This document shows, one piece after another, positions 21,875 through 33,881 of a stretch of DNA of 64,000 bases. Where the stretch lies: NCBI RefSeq assembly GCF_002127325.2, contig NC_035448.2, positions 85,454,587 to 85,518,586 of the forward strand, written 5' to 3'. The position numbers and the translations under genes were made by a program. The stretch comes from Helianthus annuus. Taxonomy: Eukaryota; Streptophyta; Magnoliopsida; Asterales; Asteraceae. The notes below the pieces were generated by a model that worked only from the letters and a program-made list of their open reading frames with translations, was not told where the DNA came from and did not search any database. Every line of letters begins with the position of its first letter. The first letter of the stretch is position 1.

Positions 21875-22888
21875 ACACAAAACAGCTATGATATGTTCAG
21901 GACACAAAAGAGCTATGATGTATTCAGTATACATTGGCAGCTAGCAAACATCTCATACTTGAAAAATAGACCGTGCGACCGGCATACTTTATAGAGTTCA
22001 CATACTACACAACTGTTAGGATGTGCAGTATCTCTAATAGTCAATAGGAGTAGATTCAGTATGCAATATCCTAGATTAGTTATCATATTATGGTTTCTCA
22101 TGATCTCTCTATATATAATATATATATAAAATGACTTGTATTCACAATTACCTTGTCACATAGACTTATCACTTAGACGTAAGATAACTGGTCGACCGGT
22201 GAATACAAATGTAATATGAACTAGAAATAATCTTCCCTTCTTCTTCAACTCATTAGCACTTAATGCAACTTGCTTTTCTAAGGACATCTCGCCAGGTTGA
22301 ATCACACATAACCATTTGAAAAACGCCTTAAGATAGCAATCGTCAAATTAAGGCTAGTGAAAGGAGAAAAGGTAATAAGGATATTAATAATGAGATCATT
22401 CTCATATCTAGGGACTCACATATCACAGAAGCGGAGATCGTTTCTTCTGTTCCATTTATTGGTCGTCTTATACACATGTGGTATGATTCACATGCTGCAA
22501 CATGTTTCCTATTCTTGGATGTATGTCTAAAATTAATGTTGCACGGATGATAGTTCAAACACACTCATATTTGAACTTGAGTTCACACATCTACTCAAAA
22601 TAATTTATCTCACAAGAACTCACATCCGGATACTCAAGACAGATAATGTCATAATTTATTATTTCACATGTTACTTAATATAATAAATTTTAAACTTGAA
22701 TTATCACTCAGATAATATGTTTAAAATTGTATACGATCACCCATGTGAGTAGGCTGATCTTAGATCTGTCCGACATACTTTTCAAATCACACAACATACA
22801 TATGCGCACAGAATTTAACAAACGTATTGTTTTGGATATTAATATAAGCATACTGGTAGTAATACAGTACAATAGAAAATGCACGTGT
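21875..22888 (-). other. Element D 3' untranslated region
   Basis: About 1 kb between the pol stop and the polypurine tract. It is AT-rich with no conserved frame, and longer than I would expect for a compact copia element. Confidence 0.55.
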
Positions 22889-24430
22889 TTATAATCTACG
22901 TAATCCCAAAGATCTGACATGTTTTATAAATACGTCTCGTGGTATGGGTTTTGTCAAAGGGTCTGCAACCATATCATTCGTAGATATGTACTGAATGCTG
23001 ACTTCTTTTCTTGCAACCATGTCTTTGACATAATTATACTTGATGTCTATGTGTTTGGTTTTACAATGGAATTTCGGGTCCTTTGTATATGCTATAGCAG
23101 CTTCGCTATCAGACTTTATCAACATTTTGTTGACAGGATTAGCAATTACTCCCAAGCTATTTAAAAAACGATTAAGCCACACGGCTTCTTGTACTGCCCC
23201 TGTATATGCGACAAATTCAGCTTCCATTGTGGATAAGGCTACACATGATTGTTTCTTGCTTCCCCAAGATATAGCACCTTTATTCAGCAAGAAAACAAAT
23301 CCGGATGTAGATTTTCTTTCATCTAAATCTCTTCCCCAATCAGCATCAGCATAACCTTTTATTTGCAGATCATTTCCATCATAGCACAATGAGTAATCAG
23401 CGGTGCCTTTTAGATACCTTAGTATCCTTTTGACAGCTTTCCAATGCATGGGTCCAGGATTAGATTGATACCTGCTTACCATGCCTACTGCAAAACATAT
23501 ATCCGGTCTTGTGCACATCATAGCGTACATAAGACTTCCAATTGCACTTGAATAAGGGACATTTTTCATTTGCTCTTTTTCTTGTGGGGTCTTAGGACAC
23601 ATTCTTTTGCTCAATTTATCACTATTCGTCATCGGAGTATCAACGGGTTTGCAGTTTTGCATATTGAAGCGTTCAAGAATTTTGTTAATATACGGCTCTT
23701 GAGAAAGGTATACCAACTTCTTTGAACGGTCTCTTGAAATCTCAACTCCAAGAATGTATGCAGCTTCACCCATATCTTTCATTTCGAAGTTAGATGATAA
23801 CCATCTTTTAACTTCAATGATATACTCCTTGTCATTTCCAGCTATTAAGATATCATCAACGTATAATGATAAGATGACAAGTTTTTCTTTAAACCTTTTT
23901 GTATATACACAATGATCCTCATTAATCATGTTGAACCCATTTGACATGATAACATTATGAAAATGTATATACCATTGTCTCGAAGACTGCTTAAGGCCAT
24001 AGATTGATTTCAATAATCTACAAACTTTATTTTCTTGACCATCTTTTATAAAACCTATAGGTTGTTGCATATAGATTTCTTCATCTAATTCTCCGTTGAG
24101 AAAAGCTGTCTTTACATCCATTTGATGTAACTCGAGATTCATACAGGCCACAATAGCTAAGATTAGACGAATTAATGTAAATCTTACAACGGGAGAAAAT
24201 GTCTCTTCATAGTCAATTCCTTCCAGTTGGTTGTAGCCTTTTGCTACTAGTCGAGCTTTGTATCTTTCGATACTCCCATCAGCTTTACGCTTTATTTTGA
24301 GAACCCACTTATTTCCAATGGCTTTACGTCCTTTAGGAAGATCAACTAGTTCCCAGACATGATTTTCTTTCATAGAAGCCATTTCGTCGTCCATTGCTTT
24401 GCTTTGACCCATTTGTCTTTTGCAGGACAT
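22889..24430 (-). pseudogene. Element D pol part 3: reverse transcriptase and RNase H
   Basis: The 510-residue frame carries the copia RT (WVLKIKRKADGSIERYKARLVAKG-type start, MDVKTAFLNGELDEEIYMQQ, YVDDILIAGN). It continues into RNase H (KGYADADWGRDLDERKSTSG, STMEAEF) and ends at the usual copia terminus. The first ~10 residues are out of register. A direct repeat AAAGC AAAGC near 24395-24405 adds bases compared with a continuous frame, shifting RT away from the preceding linker. The frame is otherwise clean. Confidence 0.92.
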
Positions 24431-24535
24431 GCTAGAGCTTCAGTTACATTTTTAGGTTCATCTTCTTCTTGTCGAACCATGAAAGTATAACCGTCATCTA
24501 TATCAAAACGACGAGGAGGGTTACATTGACGACTA

Positions 24536-26185
24536 CTACGTCGCAACATGATCTTGGTTCCTCAAATTGCTCCCATTTGCAACCGAGTTAGGTTCATTTG
24601 TGACAATTTGAGGAGCATGTTCTTGATGTCTTCGATTACTCCCACTTGGATCGAGATTACTCTCATTCGCTATAGAGTTAGGAATTGCATCTATCATAAC
24701 TGTATCGTCTTCTTCATTCCTCATATTTCTCCCACTCGAATGAGAAAATTCGGATGAGTCATCTAAAATTTCAAATAGAGATAAATCTCTTTCTATATCC
24801 CCATGTCTTGGAAACTCATTTTCCAAGAATTGATAATCTCGAGATTCAAATTCAGTGATACTCCCACTATTGTTTTCACCCAAGAAAACATAACCTTTTG
24901 ACGGCTCAGAGTATCCGATGAAAATACATTTTTTTCCTCGTGGACCTAACTTGCCATATTGAGGTGAGAAATCAAATATATAAGCTGCACAACCCCAAGA
25001 TTTCAGGTCGTTTAAGTCTGGTGGTTGGCCTGTCCATAACTCATATGGTGTAGTAGTAACGGATTTGGATGGAACTCGGTTAAGTATATATGTGGCAGTT
25101 AGTAAAGCATCTCCCCAAAAATTAATGGGCAGATTTGCCTGTGCCATCATTGATCTAACCATTTCAAGAAGCGTTCTATTCCTCCTTTCCGCAACACCAT
25201 TTTGTTGTGGGGTTCGAGGAGTAGTAAGCTGACGTTTAATTCCTTTAGCATTACACAATGCCTTAAACTGGTCAGAAAGATATTCGCGGCCTCGATCTGT
25301 TCGTAAGGCTTTAATTCTTCTGTCTAGTTGATTCTCGACCAAATTCATGTAATTTTGGAAACAATCTAATGCTTCTGATTTATGAGAGATCAAGTAGACA
25401 TAACCATAACGCGAATAATCGTCAATAAATGTAATGAAATAAAATGCTCCATGCCTCGCTCTAATATTCATTGGACCACATATGTCGGAATGAATTAGTT
25501 GTAACGGATATTCTGCTCTAGTACCCTTTCCAAAAGGCTTTCTGGCCATTTTGCCAGCAAGACAAAACTCACATGTGGGCAAATCAACTTTTGGAATATC
25601 AGCTAATAATCCATCTTTGGCTAATCTATTCATTCTTTGCTGGCCAATATGACCAAGTCTAGTATGCCATAATTTTGTATCATCTTCCAGATTATTAGAA
25701 GATGCAACTAAAGAAGCACTTACATTACGAGTTAGATAATCAACATCCATTACAATAAAACCATTTAGTACATAACCATTTCCATAAGACGTCTTGTCTA
25801 AAGACAATTCAACAACATTACCATGAAAGTACCAGTCATAACCTAGTTTTAATAATGCTAAAACAGAGATCAAGTTTCGTCGAATTTGAGGAGCATATAA
25901 TACATCATGTAGGATTAAGGTATGTCCTTCGCGCATGACTAACTTGCACGATCCAATGCCTTCAACTTCAACTCTTGAGTTGTTTCCTACATATATCCAC
26001 ATTGCCCCTCGCGGAACTCGGCGAAAATTTACGAAGGTGTTTCTGTCTTTTGAGATGTGGTCTGTGGCTCCTGAGTCTACAACCCACAAAGGATCAGATT
26101 CAGCTAAAAAAAACAGAACTAGCAACACAAAGTTGACTAACATAAGCATTATATACCTTTTTCTGATCGGTACAGTCACGAGCAA
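24536..26185 (-). pseudogene. Element D pol part 2: protease and integrase
   Basis: The protease site is VVDSGATDHIS (near 26080). A GAG-pre-integrase finger follows (LWHTRLGHIGQQRM, CEFCLAGKM). The integrase core has IHSDICGPM, TFIDDYSRYG, TDRGREYLS and NGVAERRNRTLLEM, covering D-D-E. The frame ends at 24536-24538. The sequence that should follow (a linker with RRSSR and PPRRF) is in another frame, so a 1-nt indel lies near 24545-24560. The first ~30 residues are an out-of-frame overlap with gag. Confidence 0.92.
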
Positions 26186-27014
26186 AGTGCCCTTTGTTGT
26201 TACAGTTGTAGCATTTCACTTTTGCCATGTTCAATTTCTTCTTAAAGGGACGCTTTCCCTTGTCTTGTGTGTTGTTTATTGCCTTCTTTCCGACTCGAAA
26301 CCCTTTCCGTTTGTTATAACGAAAGTGTTTCTTTTCACTGGCACTCTTGGAGCTTGAACCTGCCATATATACTTCAGCAAGTGACTTACTAGCCTCAAGC
26401 CGATCTTCTTCAAGTTCCAAATGACGTGCACAGTCTTCAAAAGTCAGAATGGTTTCGTTATGGGTGAGGTTCATTTTCATGATTTCCCAACTTTGAGGCA
26501 AGGAACGAATCACCGCCTGAACCTGTTGTTCATCAGTAAGGATGTGTCCAGCATTTTTCAGATAACTTATCATGTTTGACATCTCCCTGATATGCTTTTT
26601 CATAGTATGATCAGGTTTCTTTATGTATTGGTCAAACTTGATAGTCAACGATCTCAGTTTAGTAATTGAGGTTGCGCCAAACTTATTGGCTAAAGCAGAC
26701 CACATGTCTTTTGCGAGATCGTATTTGCTGAAATCACGCATTATGTCATCATCCATACTGCTCAACAGAGTGATGCGAGCGAGGGTGTTCTTCCTTTTCC
26801 AAGTGTTGTACAGTTCACGGTCTCGTTTATGTTGAGCCGTGTTTCCTTCCGGGGGTTCCTCCAAAATGTCAGTAAGAACCTCATGAGCCTCTTGCTCTTC
26901 CAAGACATACTGGATTTTCATGCTCCAGATTTCATAGTTATCCCCATTGAGTTTGATTCCCTTATTCATTTCAGCAACAATGTTCTTTGATGCAGAAGCC
27001 ATGTTTGAACACAA
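26100..27014 (-). pseudogene. Element D gag (frame shifted from pol at an A8/T8 run)
   Basis: It reads from ATG at 27014 (second Met, MASASK, at 27002). It contains a copia capsid domain (INGDNYEIW-like NGDNYEIWSMKIQY, LRSLTIKFDQY, LEEDRL) and a C-C-H-C knuckle CYNCNNKGHFARDC. The frame ends just after an 8-base homopolymer (26106-26113) where the protease frame begins one base over. Copia elements normally make one gag-pol frame, so this is probably an indel; a sequencing error at the run is possible. Confidence 0.9.
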
Positions 27015-27542
27015 AGTTCTATAGCAGACATATATGCAAGATTATATTAATATCCATTCATACATATGTTTAACTTTGCTAGATGATAAAGTAAGATTAA
27101 ACCAATCATGCAAAGTACAGTAATTAAAAAAAATAATATGTGAAAATGCTCTATCTCTTTGCAATACATAATAATGACACCATTATCAAAATATGTTTAG
27201 CAAATACCTTATTTAAATAAACTGCAATAAGTGACTTACAGTTATGGTGCCAATTAAAAATGATTGCACCCCCAAAGTGAGAGTTCCAGTGGTTTCGTGA
27301 AAGCAAAAAAAAATTAGTGGATAATTTCAAAATTTAAAGGATAAGGATTGTTTGAACTACTATCCATGTTAATCGAACAAATTTTCAAATTTACATGGAC
27401 TTGCAAAGTCACAAAAATTGATTTACAATATTACCCATTATATCAGAATTCAAATTCTGTGATATGCAATTTATTAAGTGAAAACCAACGAAACCATGGA
27501 ATGCAAACAAGTTTAAATATATACCAGGAAATAAACTTCATT

Positions 27543-27555
27543 GGCTCTGATACCA
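27543..27555 (-). promoter_or_regulatory. Primer binding site of element D
   Basis: On the minus strand it reads TGGTATCAGAGCC, complementary to the 3' end of initiator methionine tRNA, 1-2 nt after the 5' LTR. Confidence 0.9.
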
Positions 27556-27556
27556 A

Positions 27557-27886
27557 TGAAGGAATTCGATATCAGACGACTTACTCGGATTGTATTGCGG
27601 AAGCGGATCGAGTAGAGTTTATTTCACCGGTTCGAAGATGATCACCAATGGGAAAATCTTCTTGAATCACAATCTAAATTTCTCTTGTTTGCACACTCTT
27701 CACTGCCCTTCGGATTGTATTATGTGAACCGTCAAATTCACGTCCGTACTTCTAATCACATTGCCTTGTTTTATAGGTCTTTTGTGACAGTTTCTTAACC
27801 GTCACAAAAACTGCCTAAGTGCAATTATTGATCAGTTTTGTGGGCGGGTCGGACCTGGGTCGGGTCCGGGTCAATTAATTCCAACA
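27557..27886 (-). repeat. Element D 5' LTR
   Basis: Identical by eye to the LTR at 21533-21862. It is followed by the TATGA target duplication. Confidence 0.95.
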
Positions 27887-27891
27887 TATGA

Positions 27892-28595
27892 AGATTAAAA
27901 CATTAACAATATCAACAATGCATACTGAAATTGTTGTCCTAAATGATTCATAAACAAAACTGAGAAGCCACTTGTGTCATTGTTATAATTTTTTTTCTAT
28001 TATCCCGTTGTTTTGTATATCTCTTTAGTCTAATGCACTAAAAATCTACTTTCTTTGCATCTTATCAAAAATCAAAGTGTGTCACTGTTATAATTTTCTT
28101 GTTCTACTATCCCATTTTTTGTATATCTCTTTAGTCTAATGCACTATAAATCTATTTTCTTTACATCTTTCAAAAGTAAAAGTGAAACCATAAAGTATGC
28201 ATTCATGCATGGTAGATATTTATGTACATGTGATGTGTTACAAAATAAATCTATTAATCAGGTACAGGTACAGTTTGTATTATATTTCGAGTCAATTTGT
28301 GTTGTTTTTAGGTTAGAATTAGCCACTACTGATAGCTTCGTTAATTGCAGCTCTCGGTTGCTGAAAGTGTTGAAAAACGGTGAAAATAAGTTAAACAAGA
28401 AAAAGCAACGAGAACCGTGTGAGACACAACTGAACGAGTGGCGAAAGAATGAAGAAATGCTGGAAAAATGTGACATCTATATTTTTTTTAATCATTATAC
28501 AATTCCAAACATTTTCGTATTCAATAAAATCTTGTATTTTATGTACGAGAAAAGGTCTGCTCGGCTCGAATTGGATTTAACTTATTATATATATA
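27892..28595. other. AT-rich flank right of D with a ~104-bp direct repeat
   Basis: Words beginning TGTGTCATTGTTATAATTTT at 27974 recur at about 28078 and run on for about 95 bp, including TTGTATATCTCTTTAGTCTAA. An open frame at 28139-28699 has no recognisable domain and runs into repeats, so I do not call it a gene. Confidence 0.55.
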
Positions 28596-28624
28596 CTAGG
28601 TTAGAACCCCGTGTAATACACGGG
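28596..28624 (-). other. Helitron-like 3' terminus
   Basis: On the minus strand a hairpin CCCGTGT/ACACGGG (28608-28624) precedes TTCTAAC and CTAG (28596-28599), with T as the next base. Hairpin, then CTRR, then T is the canonical Helitron 3' end. No helicase is linked to this copy. Confidence 0.6.
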
Positions 28625-29720
28625 TTGAATAAATGTAACTTTATATACCAAATAATAAAAATATATATATTCAAAAACCTCCTTTATAGCATGGGTTGAG
28701 TAAATGTAATTTTATATACCAAATAATAAAACAATATATCTTTAAAAATCTCGTTCATTACATGGGTTGAATAAATGTAATTTTATATATTAAATAATAA
28801 AAAAGTTATATCTCTAAGAATCTCGTGTATTGTACGGGTTGAGTATATTTAATCTTATATATTAAAGGGAAATTGGCCTGTAATAATCCCACCTAGGCCT
28901 TATTAGCCATTAATAATCCCACCTCAGAATATTCCCCCCCACCAGTCCCACCTTTCACCTATTTTTCCTACAATGGTCCCCCGTTAAAAAAACTTAACGT
29001 AGTTAAGTTTTTTTTTAAATTACAAACAAATTTTTTAGGGTTTTTGATTAGAACGACGATACGAGTCCATTGATGTAAAACTTGCCTTGAAACGGTGCTC
29101 CAAACGAAGAAAACGGCGCTTTAATTCGGGTGTTTAAATTTCCAATTAACCAAAATCAAGCTACTTGGAGCACCATTTCTAACTAAGTTTTACATCAATG
29201 GACTCGTATCATCGTTCTGATCAAAAGCTGTAAAAAATCTGTTTGTAATTTGGAAAAAAACTTAACTCCGTTAAGTTTTTTTTAACAGGGGACCATTGTA
29301 GGAAAAATAGGTGAAATGTGGGACTGGTGGGGGGAATATTCTGAGGTGAGATTATTAATGGCCAATAAGGTCTACATGGAATTATTACAGGCCAATTCCC
29401 CTATATTAAATAATGAATATAGTTACATTTTTAAGAACCTCATGTATTGTATGGGTTGAGCACATGTAATTTTATATACCAATCAATAAAAAGTTATATT
29501 TTGTTATATCTTTATAAACCATGTGTATTATACGGATTGAATAAATCTAATTTTATATACGACATAATAAAAAAAGTTATATTTTAAAAAACACAGTGTA
29601 TAACACGAGTTGCATAAATGTAATTTGTATAGTAAATAATAAAAATATTATCTCTAAAATACCTCGTTTATTACATGGGTTGAATGAATCTAATAAAAAA
29701 TTATATTTTTAAAAAACTAT
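28617..29720. repeat. ~72-bp minisatellite (GGGTTGAATAAATGTAATTTTATATACCAAATAATAAAA)
   Basis: The GGGTTGAATAAATG word recurs near 28621, 28691, 28763, 28836, 29452, 29534, 29606 and 29677, with 70-82 bp periods. The gap from 28867 to 29401 is the foldback element inserted between copies. The first copy overlaps the Helitron-like hairpin. Confidence 0.75.
28867..29401. mobile_element. 535-bp Mutator-like foldback (non-autonomous)
   Basis: The outer arms begin GGGAAATTGGCCTG and end with the reverse complement. Complementarity continues inward almost to the centre: TTGATTAGAACGACGATACG pairs with CGTATCATCGTTCTGATCAA, and GGTGCTCCAA with TTGGAGCACC. Arms are about 235 bp. A 9-bp direct repeat TATATTAAA flanks it (28858-28866 and 29402-29410), the target size typical of Mutator-like elements. 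It has no coding capacity. Confidence 0.82.
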
Positions 29721-30768
29721 TGGATATACTCGATATATGATTGATATGGTGATTGCGGTGATGGTTCTTATAAATGTCACGTAAACATAGTGAATACCGT
29801 ATTTGAGTTGAGAGTTGAACACAAAAATAAAAGTATAGAACCAATAAACATTGCCTAATGTTTTTGTAAATATTTTTGAAATAGGTTCTACCCTTAACTA
29901 CTTTAGTTTAATAAAATAAATAAATCATATACATTATATTAATTTATATTTAGTATACTTTTAATGTTAATTTCAGGATAAATAATTTTGAAATCTAATA
30001 AATATTTCAAAATATTATATTATCTCTTATAGGAATTGTTTAAATTTATATTAAATCTAATTTTATAATTATCTTTTAAATAATATTAATTATCTATAAT
30101 TAAGTAGGAGAGAGAGAGAGATGAGAAAACTAAAAAATAGATGGCTCCAGTGAATGACATGTGCCCCCTCATTGGTTTCGTTTATTACGGAGAAAATCAA
30201 GGTTTCCAGTTTGCTGTGAATATCGAAGACGGGTGCGGTAAGGGTGTCATGTAGGTGGGGTTTCAGGTTTGGGTGGTGCTTGATGGAGAAAATGGTGATG
30301 GTAGAGTGTTGAGTGATAGAGGTTGAATATTAAGTTGAGGGTGAGTGGTGGGTAGGTCCTACTTGATGTTTTTTAATGTTTTAATTTAATTAGTATTTTA
30401 AATGATAAGGGTAGTTAAGTCATTTTACACCAACTTCACTGAACAAACTAACATACATCCACTTAGGGGACTGTTTGAGTAACAAAAGATCGAACCACGG
30501 GGAGCATACGTGTAATTTTAAAAAGTTGGTGACTAAACGTGAAAAATGCGAAACCACAGGGACCATCCGGGCAATTAACTTATATTTCTTAATGTTATAT
30601 TATATCTTATGCGAATTGTTTTAATTTATATTAAATTTAATTTTTTAATTATCTTTTAATTAATACTAATTATCTATAATTAAGTAGGATAGAGATGAGA
30701 AAATGAAAAAATAGATGACTTCAATGATTGACATGTGTCCTCTTATTGGTTTCTTTTATTATATAGTA

Positions 30769-30800
30769 CTAGCGGTAAGACCCGTGTGAAAACACGGGTC
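30769..30800 (-). other. Helitron 3' terminus, unit 1
   Basis: On the minus strand GACCCGTGT/ACACGGGTC with a 4-base loop is followed by TTACCG and CTAG, then T. Arms are 9 bp and perfect. This matches the family-wide Helitron end. Confidence 0.8.
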
Positions 30801-31350
30801 GATTCTTAGAAAACCATGCATAAGACATATTGACAGAGAGTAAAAAATAATTAGTGCAGACTTACAAAATTGATATAAATTAATGATTAATAGGTTTATT
30901 CAACAGCAATTCCATTATGTTGATAGCAAACCACTGTTGTCTATTAACTGTTAAAAACTTCCGTTGCTTTCCAACAGACTTTCCTAAGAACTGTCATCCA
31001 TTATCTCCAACAGAGCTTTCCAGATGGACAGATAGTAACTATCAGATGTTAGTCAACCCATGTTAAAAAGGTCAGTCAACAGAAATTACAAAGGTTTGTA
31101 AACAGATATTAAGAAAATAATGTTATTAACATAGAATTTAGTACTCTCATTAAAAATGAGAGCTGCAAACTTGTTACTACAACGCCAGATATAAACATTT
31201 TTCACAACATGTGTTCTCAGGATAGACTTAATGCAGAGCAAGTATCAGACGCTTTCAAAAAGTTGTATTGCTTTCCAATAAACATTTCCTAACAACAGTT
31301 CCTCCATTATACCCAACAGACGTTGTTAGGTTGACAGATGTTTAGTATCA

Positions 31351-32019
31351 TCATAGATTTTGTAAAACTTCTTTGTAAACCACATTAGTAGTGGTTGTAC
31401 AGACTCGTTTCTCTTTATCACAAATCAAAATTTTCAATCCCTTCCTACTTTTTACTCTAGATACAGCAACATAGAGCTGGCCATGACTAAACACTGGACG
31501 TGGAAGATATAAGCCAACACGCTCCAATGATTGTCCTTGACTTTTATTTATTGTCATAGCAAAACACAGTGAAAGTGGGAATTGTCTTCGAGAAATCTTC
31601 ACTGGTATTCTTTTATCAGAAGGTGTCATCTTCATTCTTGAAATCAAAGTATGATGACCTATATTAGTCCATGTGATAATTTTTGCTTCAATCACAACTT
31701 TTCCGAGCCTCGTGACTTGTAAACGTGTACCATTACGCAATCCATTTGCCTGATCAATGTTTCTGAGTAACATCACCGGAGCACCAAGTTTCAGTACTAA
31801 TTTATGGTTAGATAAACCAGATAAACGAAGATTGTTTAACACATCAGGAGGAAACAATACCATATTAAGCTCTAATTCTTCCTCCGATTGACATAAACTA
31901 TCTGAACTAAAATAAACATTTTCTTCACCAGACAGACTCTCTAACAACTCTTTATTTATTGAATCCACTACTTCATTAGTTGGAGCAGGAATCGCTCCGT
32001 TTCTTCCTCCGATTGGCAT
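31351..32019 (-). pseudogene. PIF1-type Helitron helicase, C-terminal fragment, unit 1
   Basis: About 220 residues match the C-terminal part of the plant Helitron PIF1 helicase: [23 protein letters not shown], then [15 protein letters not shown] and [17 protein letters not shown], the last helicase motifs. Full Rep-helicase proteins are well over 1000 residues, so Rep and the ATPase motifs I-IV are missing. The 3' end carries a 13-nt insertion relative to unit 2, which changes the last residues. Upstream the frame runs into a partial duplication of its own sequence (about 32007-32043). Confidence 0.85.
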
Positions 32020-32248
32020 AAACTATCTGAACTAAAATAAACCTTGACTAGCTATGTTGAATTGTTGATGTTTGTTTTAGGCCCATCATGATATGGTTTA
32101 TGGGTTTTGTGGACAGCAAGTGACTTTAAAAGTTAGAAATTAATTATAATAAAAATTGAAAATTAGTAATTGATTGATGTGTAAGGGGTTTTATGACAAC
32201 ACCCCCTTGTAATATAAAGCACCATAAAGCCCCTCTCTTACATTTACA

Positions 32249-32389
32249 TATGGGTGTTCATTGGTTCGGTTTATGGTTTATTTGGTTTATTCAGTTCGGT
32301 TTATTTGGTTTTCAAAATTTTGTACCCCAAACCAAACCAAACCAAATAAGGAATATGCAAACCGATCCAAACCAAAATCAAGGATGGAT
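32249..32389. repeat. GGTTCGGTTTATTTGG / ACCAAACCAAA inverted low-complexity block
   Basis: GGTTYGGTTTATTTGG words are followed by their complements ACCAAACC within 140 bp, starting TGGGTGTTCATTGG. The copy in unit 2 (34875-35033) has a longer CCAAA run. It resembles the ends of common hAT-type miniature elements but I cannot fix termini. Confidence 0.5.
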
Positions 32390-33405
32390 ATGGTGATTGC
32401 GGTGATGGTTCTTATAAATGTCACGTAAACATAGTGAATACCGTATTTGAGTTGAGAGTTGAACACAAAAATAAAAGTATAGAACCAATAAACATTGACT
32501 AATGTTTTTGTAAATATTTTTTAAATAGGTTCTACGCTTAACTACTTTAGTTTAATAAAATAAATAAATCATATACATTATATTAATTTATATTTAGTAT
32601 ACTTTTATTGTTAATTTCAGGATAAATAATTTTGAAATCTACTAAATATTTCAAAATATTATATTATCTCTTATACGAATTGTTTAAATTTAAATTAAAT
32701 TTAATTTTATAATTATCTTTTAAACAATATTAATTATCTATAATTAAGTAGGAGAGAGAGAGATGAGAAAACTAAAAAATAGATGGCTCTAGTGAACGAC
32801 ATGTGTCCCCTCATTGGTTTCATATTACGAAGAAAATCAAGGTTTCCAGTTTGCTATGAAAATCGAAGACGGGTGCGGTAAGGGTGTCATGTAGGTGAGG
32901 TTTCAGGTTTGGGTGGTGCTTGATGGAGAAAATGGTGATGGTAGAGTGTTGAGTGATAGAGGTTGAATATTAAGTTGAGGGTGAGCGGTGGATAGGTCCC
33001 ACTTGATGTTTTTTAATGTTTTCATTTAATTAGTATTTTAAATGATAAGGGTAGTTAAGTCATTTTACACCAATTTAACTGAACAAACTAACATACATCC
33101 ACTTAGGGGACTGTTTGAGTAACAAAAGATCGAACCACGGGGAGCATACGTGTAATTTTAAAAAGTTGGTGACTAAAGGTGAAAAATGAGAAACCACAGG
33201 AACCATCCAGGTAATTAACTCATATTTCAAAATGTTATATTATCTCTTATGCGAATTGTTTTAATTTATATTAAATTTAATTTTATAATTTTTTAATTAA
33301 TATTAATTATCTATAATTAAGTAGGATAGAGATGAGAAAATGAAAAAATAGATGACTTCAATGATTGACATGTGTCCTCTCATTGGTTTCTTTTATTATA
33401 TAGTA

Positions 33406-33437
33406 CTAGCGGTAAGACCCGTGTGCAAACACGGGTC
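33406..33437 (-). other. Helitron 3' terminus, unit 2
   Basis: The same hairpin as unit 1 with loop GCAA instead of GAAA, then TTACCG, CTAG and T on the minus strand. Confidence 0.8.
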
Positions 33438-33881
33438 GATTCTTAGAAAACCATGCATAAGACATATTGACAGAGAGTAAAAAACAATTAGTGCAGACTT
33501 ACAAAATTGATATAAATTAATGATCAATAGGCTTTTTCAAGAGCAATTCCATTATGTTGATAGCAAACCACTGTTGTCTATTAACTGTTAAAAACTTCCG
33601 TTGCTTTCCAACATACTTTCCTAAGAACTGTCATCCATTATCTCCAACAGAGCTTTCCAGATGGACAGATAGTAACTATCAGATGTTAGTCAACCCATGT
33701 TAAAAAGGTCAGTCAACAGAAATTACAAAGGTTTGTAAACAGATGTTAAGAAAATAATGTTATTAACATAGAATTTAGTACTCTCATTAAAAATGAGAGC
33801 TGCAAACTTGTTACTACAACGCCAGATATAAACATTTTTCACAACATGTGTTCTCAGGATAGGCTTAATGCAGAGCAAGTA

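Larger units (their letters stand above)
21533..27886 (-). mobile_element. Element D: complete Ty1/copia retrotransposon
   Basis: Two 330-bp LTRs bound it and I see no difference between them. Perfect target duplications TATGA occur at 21528-21532 and 27887-27891. On the minus strand the order is LTR, initiator-Met primer site, gag, protease, integrase, RT, RNase H, polypurine tract and LTR, which is copia order. The insertion is recent, yet the coding frame is broken in at least three places. Confidence 0.96.
29743..32389 (-). mobile_element. Tandem Helitron-related unit 1 (2.65 kb)
   Basis: It begins GATATGGTGATTGCGGTGATGG and is repeated with a 2.65-kb shift. The left 1 kb is AT-rich without genes and ends in a GA run and a conserved block around CCACTTAGGGGACTG. 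The right part is a minus-strand Helitron segment with its 3' end at 30769 and a PIF1-helicase fragment. A 32250-32389 tail is rich in AACC and GGTT words. Confidence 0.78.

Noticed and set aside
28139..28699. 186-codon open frame right of element D
   Set aside because: Low-complexity AT-rich composition, no recognisable domain, and it runs into the Helitron-like terminus and minisatellite.
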